From Lytechinus variegatus (taxonomy: Eukaryota; Echinodermata; Echinoidea; Temnopleuroida; Toxopneustidae): a stretch of 64,000 nt of DNA. Position numbers and translations under genes: made by a program. Of the stretch, positions 1 through 31,325 are shown piece after piece (the first letter of the stretch is position 1; each line of letters starts with the position of its first letter). Location: positions 42,164,201 through 42,228,200 of the forward strand of contig NC_054746.1 in NCBI RefSeq assembly GCF_018143015.1. Direction: 5' to 3'. The notes under the pieces were generated by a model that did no database searches, had not been told where the DNA came from, and saw only the letters and a program-made list of their open reading frames with translations.

Positions 1-229
1 CATTTGTAGTCTTTGTTATATTATCTTATGAGATTTAAGACTAACATCACTTCCACTCTGAATGAAAGTCAACTATTCATTTGAAATTTTGATTCAGAAA
101 CAAAATATCTTTCTCTCCACAGCAACAGCAATTAGCAAATGGCTATTCTTGAAGAACCAACCTGGTAAAATAAAAGCAGTAAACCCTTACAACTAAAGCA
201 GCTCTCATAATGATCACTTTCTATCTTAC

Positions 230-3200
230 CCCATAGCACGTTCCAATTCTGTCTTCTGCATATCTAGTTTGAGTTTGTTTGCCTCAGGGTCTCCTCTTCT
301 CCCCTCTTTCATTTTGCTGATGATAACTTCTTGTTGGTTCTGTAAATCTTTGATAGCTAGAATCCACTCTGATCTCTGTCTCTTCTTCTTCTCATAGATT
401 GTGCTTCTGGAACTGAAGATATCATCCACAGCATTGTCTAAAGTCACTTGAGGGATGCTGCAAAGGTCTTTCTCTAATGAACTGCATTCTTTGGTCATAA
501 TTTCAGCTGGAAGATCAAAGGGGTGTTCACTATTAGTGTCTGAATTTGACTTAGAAATGTTAGCTTTAAAGAGGGATTACACATATTCTATTAGATACAT
601 CAGCCAAACTAATTCATTCAATACAAACCTCTGATATTTTTTTGTTTTATTCAATGAAAAATATGAAAAATGAATGCAATTGCACCCTTTAAAAAGCGAA
701 TGAGGCAATATAAGTCAAATATATGTCTCAATCATTTGCATGACGAAAACCTCCATTTGAGAACACTATACCCCAGTTTTTCTCGATCAATTCTCTTCTC
801 CAAGTACAACAAACCCTAAGTATCAAAACACCTGTTTCTTGACCTCGGTCCGAAGATAACACAACAGCCCGAGCGCGGTCCCGGCAAAGCATGCTGCCAT
901 TTTTTATTCACTTACTTTCCTTATTTCGAGGTCGATTTTCTTCTTTCGAAATTGAAAATGGACTAACATTGAATTTCTGAATACAATATGCCTTTGAAAA
1001 CGTGATTAAATATCGAATACAATAATTTCATTCCGAAGGTCCTACTACAGGCAGAGAAGTCTTACGTAATAGCACAGCTGTTGTTTATCATTTCGTCCCT
1101 GGCTCAACGCTCATAATCTGGCCTGTGGGGAGACGGAGGGGATTACCTGGCCAAGCGGGGTTGATCAGGCAGGTGTTTCATAAAGCTGTTCGTAAGTTAA
1201 GAGCGACTGGTGATCCTGTCTTGCATTAAATGGTACACACCATTGGCGATGATGACCAGTCGTTCTTAAAGTCGCTCTTAACTTACAAACAGCTTTATGA
1301 AATGGCCCCCAGGGCTTGGAAATGAATTAAAACACAAAATGGGGTCTAATACCGCAGCTTGCAATCTGAACTGCGGTCTTTCTCCAAACAGGGGTTTGGC
1401 GTAATGTGTAAATAAGTTATACTAACTGAAATACTGAAAGGTCAAGTCCACCTCAGAAAAATGTTGATTCGAATCAATTGAGAAAAATAAAACAAGAATA
1501 GCACTGAAAATTTCTTCAAAATCAGAAGTAAAATAAGAAAGTAATGACATTTCAAAGTTTCGCTTAATTTTCACAAAACAGTTTTATGCACAACTCAGTG
1601 ACATGCAACTGAGAGAGTCGATGATGTCCCTCACTCACTATTTGTTTTGTATTTTATTGTTTGAATAATCGATATTTCAATTTTTACAGATTTGACAATA
1701 AGGACCAGCTTGACTGAACCATAAAATGTTAAAACAATTGTAATTTTCCATGTTCATGGAGGAAGAAAACTTGTCTCACCTTCAAATAAGGAGAAAATCA
1801 GAATATTTCATATTTGATATAATTAAATACAAAAGAAATAGTGACACCATCATTCCCCTCATTTGCATACTGCCAGGATGTGCATATATCTGGGTTTTTT
1901 TTAATTGAGCAAAACTTTAAAATGTCATAACTTTCATAATTTTACATCTGATTTTAATGAAATTTTCAGTGTTATGCTTGGTGGATTTTTTCTCTCTTTG
2001 TTCAAATCAACTTTTTGTTGGGGTGGACTTGTGCTTTAAGAATTGGATATCAAATGACATCATATAAATCATGATCAATGAAGCATCATGTGTTTCACCA
2101 AAAATATGAATTATCATGTTATGATTAATAATCATTCATCACAATTTGGGTCTACAAGAATAACAAAGACTATACCCTTCTCTGTCATATGACATACAAT
2201 TCATTAGACTTTATGATAGCCAGGTTGGGAATTTGCTTTTGTTATTTCCAGCATTGTTCATCATTTCCTTTTCTTGTATGTATTGCTTACAAATAATTCC
2301 ATGTGACCCTGTATATCAGCTGAGGACTTGGAAGGTTACAATAGACACTGATTTTATAGATCTGTTTCAATGAGTTATCTTTCACTAGCATGACTAACCC
2401 TGTTCATAATTTTCATCATTGATTGCCTGAGACTGTAATGCCTGTAGTTCATCCAGTCTACTCTGTTTCTTGATCATGCTGTACATTGTCCATAGTCTCT
2501 CCTTTCCCAGATTATCAAGTTCTTCACTTAATGCTTCCTCTTCAAGCCTGCAAATAGTAAAAAATAATAGATTCCATTTCTATAGTACTTGTTGAATATA
2601 AAGTTCCGCAATCTTTACACAAAATCACTTAATACTTTGAATTTAAATAGAAGGTAGAAGAAAATATATTTTTAAAGGAGAAAATGTCAACATTTTCACT
2701 TCAAAAAGCAATCATTCACAAAATATTCACATGCACACAAAAAAATAAAAATAAGCTTGCATTCTTTTGCAATCATAATTCCTTTTCACTTGTACATTCT
2801 CTTATGGTACTAGTCTTCTTTCCAAAGAGGTCAATATTTCAAAATTCAGATTAATAGTTTTTTTTTCTCATAAAATATGAATAATGTGATGGAAAGTATT
2901 AATATAGCCCCATATATCATTCAGATAATCTGTTCTAGAAAAGTATCATTGATCTGATTTTCTCCTTTTCCCACCTGAGCTGTTGTTCACTTGCTGCATG
3001 GGATTCAAGAAGAACCTCTAATGTGTCTTGTAAATCCAATTCAATATTATAAAGGGAACTTGATCCTTCATCAGGGTTCTTTGCACCTACTGCATCTAAG
3101 CTACTTGAGGAATGTTCTGCTGATACATGGCAGCCATCTGGAATAGCACTGCACTTAATGTGGTCATCATAAGTATCTAATTCCTTCTCATTCATTCCTT

Positions 3201-4127
3201 GAGTTTCATTTGATGATGATTTCATATCAAGGTCTCTGTGATCCTGTTTTATCTCTAAATCTGAGTCTAATCTTCTTGCATCATCCTGAAATGTATCCTC
3301 CTTGCATACAGGATCATCCGACTTCACATTGATATTACATTCATCTAGAAGGGCCTCAACGTCTTTGGAGAAATCGATTCCTTCAAGATCTGTTCCTTTC
3401 GATGCCCGTCCTCTACTCTGGTCAAAACATGGTGTAAGAGGATCCAGCTCAAAGTCCACGTCCAGATCTATCTCATTAACTACATCAGGAGATGGATGGC
3501 TAGGATGAAACTCTTGGCATGAATCAGGATCATCTACCAGAGTCTGAGATATTGCTTTGTCCTTTGATCCTGCAGGTGGGTTTGATAAAGCAGAATCTGA
3601 TGAGCTCTCTGAAAGAAACCAAAAGCTCAATTATTTGATAAAATGCACAAAATGCTGCAATATCAATCTTTTCTACTTGATCTCCATCTTTTGAAGATCC
3701 AAAATGTGAAAATTTCATTGAAAATATAAAACAAGGTATTACCTAATTATGCCACATTTTGTTGAAGAGGCATAAAACAAAAGAATATTAGTGGCAGTTG
3801 GTGGCTGCCCACAACAAACCACCACCTTAAAATTCCTTCCTAAGTACCAAATACAAAGGAGCAATAAACTTATCAATTTCTGACATATTTGAGGTAACTT
3901 CTAGATTAATCATTACTTTCTCACAATCACTCAGTAATAACTTACTCCCATAATTATGTCATGATTCAAACCCTTCAATACTTGTACTTACGTTGTGTAT
4001 CTCTTATAAATCCAAAGGCTGATATTGATTGTTCATTGCATTCTTTCTGTTCCTTCCTTGGTTTTGAATCATCTTTATTCGTCTCTCCCTTCCCTCCACT
4101 GATCTTCATCCCACTAAACAGTGACAT
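230..4127 (-). CDS. Unrecognised acidic coiled-coil protein, 5' part only
   Basis: Four minus-strand exons join in frame: 3992-4127, 2975-3608, 2399-2547 and 230-539. Each has AG/GT-type borders and the phases match at every junction (136+634+149+310 nt). This gives 409 residues, and the gene continues past the left edge because exon 4 ends in a clean donor (GTAAGA). The start MSLFSGMKI is the first ATG of the exon. Residues 46-256 are acidic and serine-rich with no repeats. From about residue 257 the chain is charged and helical (for example KKKRQRSEWILAIKDLQNQQ), as in a coiled coil. There is no signal peptide or membrane segment. The short N-terminal hydrophobic motif AFGFI resembles peptides that bind adaptor ear domains, but this is only a guess. 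The family was not recognised. The exon chain is well supported; the function is unknown. Confidence 0.72.
1165..1313. mobile_element. Short inverted-repeat (MITE-like) element
   Basis: The arms at about 1176-1211 and 1262-1302 are near-perfect reverse complements: TTTCATAAAGCTGTT with GTAAGTTAAGAGCGAC, mirrored by GTCGCTCTTAACTTAC with AACAGCTTTATGAAA. About 50 bp separate them. There is no coding capacity. The outer ends (TTTCATAAA.. next to GGGGCC) resemble the element at 4357-4499, so both may belong to one group. Confidence 0.75.
1437..2040. mobile_element. 600-bp palindromic MITE, family A, copy 1
   Basis: The ends read GGTCAAGTCCACC and GGTGGACTTGTGC in inverted orientation. Each arm carries the same internal landmarks: an ACTGAAAATTTC block, TAAAATAAGAAAGT and a GATGATGTC block. 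Near-full copies lie at 19380-19986 and 60126-60723, and a truncated one at 4500-4783. The element is non-coding and sits in an intron of the left-edge gene. Confidence 0.85.
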
Positions 4128-4356
4128 TGTCAATCTATACACCTAGAGTAAGAAATATAATAATCATTGAATGACCAAAACAAAGTTTCACAATCCTGAC
4201 CAAAGTCAGTATCTGATTGACCTTCTATTTCAATAAAATGTGCATATCAGTGAGTGGCATTTTGTTCAAAGTTAATGTTGATATTTTAGCGTTTTTAGAA
4301 CAGCAACTGTTAAGAACCACAAATTAAATTTTAAAACATGGCTTAATATGATATCA

Positions 4357-4499
4357 GGAGCCCATTTCATAAAACTTCTTGTAAAAATTTTCAATTACAG
4401 TTAAAAGCTACAGAAATCCTTCATTGTGATTGGCTAATTGTAAATTTGTTAATAGAAATTGTACATTTGTTATAACAAGTCTTTATGAAACGGGAACCA
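4357..4499. mobile_element. Short inverted-repeat element
   Basis: The left end CCCATTTCATAAAACTTCTTG pairs with the right end CAAGTCTTTATGAAACGGG. The middle is A/T-rich and there is no reading frame. It ends directly at the start of a truncated family A fragment. Confidence 0.7.
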
Positions 4500-4783
4500 G
4501 ATGTAAAATAAGAAAGTTAAGACAGTTTCTCATATTTTTCACAAAACAGTTAAAGGCTATCTATGTATACAAAGTAGAGAGTTGACTGTGTCACTATTTT
4601 TTTTGACAAAGAGACCCTCCTGATTGAACCGAAGAATGCCAAAAAGAAAAAAAAAAGGTAATTCCAGGTGTTCAGGATGTAATAAAACTTTGTTTCACAT
4701 GACAATGAGAAAATTGATATTTCATACAATAAAATACAAAATAAATAGTTAGTGGGTGACGTCGTCAGTCCCATTTGCCATTT
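4500..4783. mobile_element. Truncated family A palindromic MITE
   Basis: Interior landmarks of the family A element are present (TAAAATAAGAAAGTTA, the TTTCACAAAACAGTT block, then the AAAATACAAAATAAATAG and GTGGGTGACGTCGTC blocks). The terminal GTCCACC motifs are missing at both ends. It is a decayed internal fragment. Confidence 0.6.
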
Positions 4784-5336
4784 TTTTAGCCGGTAAAGTA
4801 AGGTAGCCATTTGTCTTTGAACTAACAAATTTTGTAATTGGATATTGTTAGAATAAAACTACAAAGATTATGTCTTCATCCTATTAAAACGTGCGTATCA
4901 CACACGTCAGAAAATAATTTAATACGCTCAAAAATTTGCAACATGCTTTCAAAGGGAAATTGAATAGAAAGATGATGAAAAATAGTAAAAAACACATTTT
5001 CAAAGTCTTAATATTCTAGAAATAATAAAATATGGTCAAAATGGCTTATCGGTGATTTTGTTTTCTCAAATTTTTCCATAGAAAACACACGTTCGGTAAT
5101 ACGATACCTTTTTCAAGTGACCAAAATATTTGACATGCGAAGAGGGGTCCAATTGGAAGCTAATATCGTAAAAAAGAAAAACGATTTCGGCAATTTTTTT
5201 TACTTTTTTATATTTTGTAGGTAATTGTGTATTTATTGTTAAAGTTTGATGAATTTTATGAGAATAATGCGTTTGATATGATTGAAATTCATGAAGTGTT
5301 TGGTAATACGATCCACTACTATTACATCTGAACTGT

Positions 5337-5870
5337 AAAGTCACAGACATCGGCTTATTTACCTTTACTTTCCCTGGGTTTAGTACCACCCGACACACCA
5401 CATTAGCTCAAATCGGACCCTAAAAAACATATTTGGGCAAAAAGTACATCCTTAGTAAATAGGTTCATTATTGCGAACCGAAATAATTGCTAGAGGGTAT
5501 TCATTTGTCTTGCAATCTACTATGGTCAACAAGGAAATTCGTGATCACTCTCACAAAGTGCAGCTGGCTTTCTAGGAAATTTGTGATCACTCTCGCAAAA
5601 AGTGTTCACTAGCTTTAATACAAGTTCACGAGCTTTCGAGTGCCGCTGCAACTCTATCAAGTGACGAAAATTGTCTGGTATCGTAGTCGTACTCTATTTT
5701 CCTTGTTGACCATAGTAGACAAATGAATACCCTCTAGCGAAGTACATCCTTATTTAAATATATACCCTTGCAAATTGGACCATAAACACAGTTATCCTGG
5801 CGAAAGATATACCCTTTTTTCATTATTTTCGTGTTTTTTACATCCTAAACTAACAAAAGATACATATAGC
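5337..5870. mobile_element. Partial family B inverted-repeat element with a 250-bp palindrome inside
   Basis: The block around GGGTTTAGTACCACCC, followed by TTTGGGCAAAAAGTACATCC, matches the elements at 45273-46425 and 49250-49783. The element's terminal GGGCCACT-type ends were not found here, so it is partial. The stretch AAGTACATCCTTA occurs on both sides of the inserted palindrome at 5489-5738. Confidence 0.6.
5489..5738. mobile_element. 250-bp foldback inserted in a family B element
   Basis: The left arm starts GCTAGAGGGTATTCATTTGT and the right arm ends with its reverse complement, ACAAATGAATACCCTCTAGC. The inner arm part TACTATGGTCAACAAGGAAA is also mirrored. The left arm has a 6-bp insert. 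The spacer holds two imperfect direct copies of a GTGATCACTCTC block. It is non-coding. Confidence 0.8.
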
Positions 5871-6680
5871 ATACCCCGGGCAGCACCCACCCCCCCCCCC
5901 CCCAAGTTTGGCATGCCTTTACCTAGCCGAGGCCGAATAAAAAAAGTGCACAATGGTGATGTATGGCCCTTTTTGCCCCCGCCCTTGCATGCTTTGCCTA
6001 AGCTAAGCTGCTTTTACTTTTTTTTAGCTGGCTTGCACGTTTGGATTGGTTGGTGAAGAATGAAATCAATGACTCTGGTGATGAAGATCCATGCCACGAA
6101 CGTTTAGACTATCCAACTCCGTCTCCGAGAGCTGAGAGAAGATTGAAGAATCATTCAATAAGCAACAATTGTAGATCTACGTACTGGTAACAGTTATTTT
6201 TAGAAAGGCCATGGCCTGGTTGAGTCTATGACTACTGAGTATAAATACAGATCCTATGGCCTATATAAAAGATCGTAAAGGGCGAAAGAGTTTCCGACGT
6301 TTACCGTTTTCATCTTATTTACATCAGCGAATTAGTCTTATTTCCAATTTTCCACTGCTAACCTTGCACCATGGTATCTGTTTCGTATTTTAATTTTCAA
6401 AAAGCAATGATGATTTATTTTCATGTATTTTTATTATTTCTTTATTTAGGCGGCCCCACGTCCCATCTCATTTCTTGACCCGGTTCCTGGCGGTTCCTGG
6501 CCCTGCACCCACAGCAATGACTGAAAGTTCGACAAAATGTGCCTTTTGGTAGACTAATTTTCACTAGCCAAATTTGGTGGAGATGAGCTGATCGGAGCAG
6601 AGACAGAGTTTCTGGCGCAGTTTTCGAATTCTGAAGTCGATTTATATCATGTAAGTAGATGGTAACTGACCTATTTTACT

Positions 6681-6720
6681 AATTTACGGTACCGGTACCC
6701 GGTACCGGTACCTGTAAATT
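6681..6720. repeat. 40-bp palindrome of GGTACC/CCGG units
   Basis: AATTTAC is followed by GGTACCGGTACC, then the mirrored GGTACCGGTACC and TGTAAATT. It forms a near-perfect inverted repeat with four GGTACC sites. No gene is nearby. It may be the centre or terminus of a decayed element. Confidence 0.7.
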
Positions 6721-6819
6721 GATTGAAGATATCCATGGTATCTGTGGTCTCTTAGAAATTAATATCCAGTTTTGCTGGGATTTCTGGCGGCTCCTCATCT
6801 CGTGTCTAACCGTTGGATT

Positions 6820-7290
6820 AACCCAGGGTCAGGGAGCTCCCGCCGGCCGCCCGCGGCCGTGAGCCCAGGGGCCCGTTTCTCAACACCTAACGTTAGACAA
6901 GTTAGTCATCTTCATCCACCAACCACGTGGAGCTGAGTTACTTCCAATCTTACTAAACCTGTTTCATGAAAGGCTTCCTAACTACAATACCTTGATGTCG
7001 ATACTATCATGACTATTGCCTAGGTAAAAAGTGCAGACAAAACGCCCGGGGCGTGCGGGGGGGGGGGGTACTCGACCAAAAAAATGGTGAGGCCTGAGGG
7101 TGTGCCGCGGGCGAGACAAAAAACGGGGGCCTTGGTCTTGGAGCGGGCTAATTGTAAAAAGGAGGGTCCTCAGAACGGGCTCCGGAACTACAAATGTGAA
7201 AACATGGGGGTCCTGGCCTTGGAACGGATCGCCAGTGTGTGAGTGCGTATGCATCCCTATTGCCTATATGGAACGGTCATGGATATATGT
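6820..7290. repeat. GC-rich dispersed repeats
   Basis: Around 6820-6860 a GC-rich block (AACCCAGGG, then CTCCCGCC, then GAGCCCAGG) recurs inverted at 62735-62790. Positions 7030-7280 form a second GC-rich block beginning with a ten-G run and ACTCGACC. Neither has a supported reading frame. Their boundaries are uncertain. Confidence 0.45.
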
Positions 7291-7379
7291 TGCCACGGGG
7301 ACCTAAACCCGTTTTCAGACAGACAGTTGAGCCATGGTAATTCTTATGGTGATGTTTAAAAAAAAAACAACCTTTAAAA

Positions 7380-10055
7380 TAGTGCTGCAAGTCAGGTTGC
7401 ATGTTCGGGTTCGGTTCGGCAATTTTTTTCCGAACTTTGGTTCGGTTCGGGGTTCGGCAATAAATGCCAAATTAAATTTAACATATAAAAATAAAGTTTG
7501 CAGACCCACGAAAAGATAATTAGCTAAATGATCTGTCATATATTTATAATAAATTTTGTTTCTAAAAAGAATAGTTACAAAAATTGTGCATAACTTTCTT
7601 ATGTTTTAATCTTTAAACAAAAATATGAGTCATTTCTACTTCCAAGAAGTTCCATTTTTGAAATGAAAAAAAAATCAAAAGAAAAATATTGATAACGAGA
7701 GAATCAGGACATTAACAGAATTACAAAGATCAGAATATTTTTTTTCATGATTATTTCATGTACCTAAGATCATGATCGATTACAATGTCATTGCCAACGC
7801 AGCTTCTCAAATTGTAAAGTGTTGATCAGGAATGTCGAGACAGTAGACAAACAACCTCCACTGCTGGTAAAATTCACATTCCAAAGAATATGAAATGTTT
7901 TAGAAAGTCCCTATTTTCCGAAAAGTGGTTAAATCTGGTCAATCAATTACTTTAAAAAGATAAAATGTCAGTCCTTTCTTGGTCCAGAAAGATCGACACT
8001 ACGTGACTTCAAACATATTTCCAACACACAATCCCAAAACTGCACAAAGGACTTGTCAGGCCGATCATTGACTTTGGCAACTCTATATGGTATCCTAGAT
8101 TTAAGAGTGACAGTAAAGCCTTGAGAAGGTACAGAAGAGAGCAACAAAAATGATCTATTCCATCAGAAATTCACATTCCAAAGAATATGAAATGTTTTAG
8201 AAAGTCCCTATTTTCTGAAAAGTGGTTAAATCTGGTCAATCAATTACTTTAAAAAGATAAAATGTCAGTCCTTTCTTGGTCCAGAAAGATCGACGCTACG
8301 TGACTTCAAACATATTTCCAACACACAATCCCAAAACTGTACAAAGGACTTGTCAGGCCGATCATTGACTTTGGCAACTCTATATGGTATCCTAGATTTA
8401 AGAGTGACAGTAAAGCCATTGAGAAGGTACAGAAGAGAGCAACAAAAATGATCTATTCCATCAGAAACTGCACATACACAGAGAGATTAAAAGCACTCAA
8501 TCTTCCTTCTCTTGAGTACCGCAGAAGACGAGGAGATATGATACAGGTGTTCAAAATAATCCATGGATTTGAACGCATTCCAGGTGATACTTTCTTTGTG
8601 TATGCAACAGGTAACACAAGAGGGCATAGTCTGAAGCTCTCAAAACCCAGATGCTTGACGAAGATCAGACAAGATGTTTTCAGCCAGCGTATCATAAAAG
8701 ACTGGAATTCGCTGCCCGAAGAGGTAGTCACTGCTCAGACGGTGAACAGTTTCAAAATAAGGCTAGACAAGGTGTGGGCAGACCAGCGGTACTGCTCACC
8801 CTATGATGCATAAATCACACTAATGTTGAGGACGGTGCAGATTTCCAAGCTAGACTGCTGTGAAGATACCTAACTTACGAGAAGGATGAAGGACTTGAAC
8901 TGGAAGCACGACTGCTGGGATCATCAGCATTCTTCCAGAATCTCGGGTAAAGGTAAAGGTAAAGTACATGGGACTGTACTGTGTATTTTAGTGTTGTGAA
9001 ATCACTCGGCGGTGATTGTCAGAACCAAGACGGAACTGATAATTTATCATTTCATTTTCAGTAATTGACCAGATTATACCACTTTTTAGAAAATATTGAC
9101 AACATAAAAAAGTTTTGAAGTTAGGAATACAAATTTTACCTGTATAATAGCAACTGAGAGCAGGTTGTTTGGACTTCCTGTTTCAACTTTCCTTACCAAT
9201 CATTTCTGGAACATCGATCAGGGAACATGCGTTGATTTGGTTTGAATTTTTATCTTTTCTGTTTTTCAACCTCATTCCTTCATCTCTTATTTATTTATCT
9301 TTTATATTAATATGGAAATTTTAGAAGGTGGAATATCTATATTTTACCATTACTTTGTCAGTCACAAGGAATTAATTTATGAAATTATGTCTTGTCTTTT
9401 TCTTTTTTAAATACAAAACAATTAAATGTACGTCCGATTAGAGCAATACGTAATTCAACTACACTTTTTAACCGAGTTAAGCTTAAAATGTCCCTAAATT
9501 TTATGAAGAAAAAAATAAATTCATGTTATAAAAAAAATTGAAAATGATAAAAATTTTATCAAACACGAGACCGAAGCTGTCATACTTTGTCATTTACGAG
9601 GAATGAATTTATGTCTGGTTCTTTTTCTTTATTAAATACAAAATGATTAGGTCCGATTACGATCACGATCGATTACGGCAATACGTAATTACACCACACT
9701 TTTATACCGAGTTTAGCTTCAAAATGTCCCCTCATTTTATCAAGAAAAAATATATTCATGTTAATAAAATATTCTTAAGTTGATAACAGTTCAATCAAAG
9801 ACGAGATGGGAGCTATCATAGTAGATTTTAAAAATATATTGAGTGGAATTCTTATTGTGCACAATCACTAACCAATATATATGTTTTTAATTTTATACTT
9901 AAATCTATGTAGTCATCGAACTCGTGCATTGCAAAGTAACATGCTTTTTTTTTTACCGAACTACCGAACCAGGCCTTTGTGTTCGGTACGGTCCGGTTTG
10001 GAAGTGCCAAGTTCGGCGAACTTCCGTTCGGTTCGGCAGTTCGGCTACAGCACTA
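7380..10055. mobile_element. hAT-like DNA element, non-autonomous, with 8-bp TSD
   Basis: The inverted ends are TAGTGCTG and CAGCACTA, which fit the hAT terminal consensus. The flanks CTTTAAAA (7372-7379) and CTTAAAAA (10056-10063) match at 7 of 8 positions, the target duplication length of hAT elements. Repeated TTCGGTTCGG motifs sit just inside both ends, as is common in subterminal regions of this superfamily. No transposase was found. The interior holds a LINE fragment (7871-8970) and an imperfect direct duplication of about 240 bp (about 9350-9580 and 9585-9825, sharing the CAATACGTAATT block). Confidence 0.75.
7871..8970 (+). mobile_element. LINE fragment, 3' end of a CR1/L2-like reverse transcriptase
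   Basis: The frame at 8448-8813 encodes 121 residues typical of the C-terminal end of CR1/L2/Jockey-like LINE polyproteins: RATKMIYSIRN just upstream, ERLKALNLPSLEYRRRRGDM, then IIKDWNSLPEEVV near the end. The 297 bp before it are duplicated in tandem (7871-8167 and 8168-8464) with few differences. The 3' end carries three GGTAAA copies near 8947-8965, like the short terminal repeats of CR1-type LINEs. The 5' part, including the catalytic domains, is absent. It lies inside the hAT-like element. Confidence 0.8.
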
Positions 10056-10439
10056 CTTAAAAAGCCATTGATTGATATGCAGGCAGAAAGGAACAAATTC
10101 ACATGACTGTTCTTTCCCTTATAGAGGATGTTAGTATTTATAGAGAATTAGGAACTGAATAGAGTTAGAATAAAAATCATTTCAGTTCTAACATGCAAAA
10201 GCAAATTAATAGTGCCATAACTTACCCTGCCTTCCCCATCATTGCCTAACTACAACTTCGAGTGCATTTAGGGGCATTCCATGAAGGTCAGACGTACATT
10301 CGGTGAGTGCATTGGCTATTTAAAAGTTCAATAAATTTTGAATATTGGAAGCAAGAAGTAAGAAATTGACATTTCTCCACATATTTTTCCTCCAACCTTC
10401 ATGTTTCTCTCATCTCTCAGCTTTTATTTAAAACTAACT

Positions 10440-10700
10440 TGAACTAGGGGAATGAAAATGGGGAGAGTTGTTCACAAGTGACATCACACATCTATGTCGC
10501 ATTGCCAATTGGAGGATCTCCATATCATTAATGGTCGCAAGATTCAAATGCCCATTTAACTTTCTCATTATTTGTCCGATTTTTCTCAAAATTTTGTTGA
10601 TCTGTTTCTTTGATTTTTCTGTCTTCACACAAGCTATCTTGTTCCAAAGGTTTCATTCTTCTTTGATATCAAGCAGGTGGTCTCCCCCTTTAAACAGTGT
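10440..10700. mobile_element. Single arm of a family C inverted-repeat element
   Basis: Landmarks AGGATCTCCATA, TTGATTTTTCTGTCTTCACAC and CTTGTTCCAAAGGTTT match the right arm of the complete element at 52290-52792. The opposite arm is missing. It ends about 65 bp before the MCM8 start codon, so it may form part of that promoter or 5' UTR. Confidence 0.6.
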
Positions 10701-10740
10701 TTTAAGTTGTTTATTTGTACTTATAGAAACTGATGTCTCC

Positions 10741-10743
10741 TGA
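10741..10743 (+). other. In-frame stop that fixes the MCM8 start
   Basis: TGA lies eight codons upstream of the ATG at 10765 in the same frame with no other ATG between. This makes 10765 the earliest start in this exon. Confidence 0.8.
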
Positions 10744-10764
10744 AGATGTGATTTAAAAGTCAGC

Positions 10765-31325
<20,561 letters not shown>

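Larger units (their letters stand above)
540..2398. other. Intron 3 of the left-edge gene
   Basis: This intron runs between the exon ending at 2399 and the exon starting at 539 (minus strand). The acceptor ends TTCAG with a CTAAC branch-like motif upstream. It carries two inverted-repeat elements, listed separately. Positions 840-900 have a short GC-richer patch. Nothing else was recognised. Confidence 0.6.

Noticed and set aside
3530-3718. Extension of the left-edge gene through 3718 without an intron
   Set aside because: A T-rich acceptor at 3609-3620 and phase agreement with the exon at 3992-4127 show that the upstream part is intron.
5995-6190. Possible exon reading LDWLVKNEINDSGDEDP after a T-rich acceptor-like site
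   Set aside because: It has no partner exons, no donor in phase, and lies in a repeat mosaic. It is not supported as a gene.
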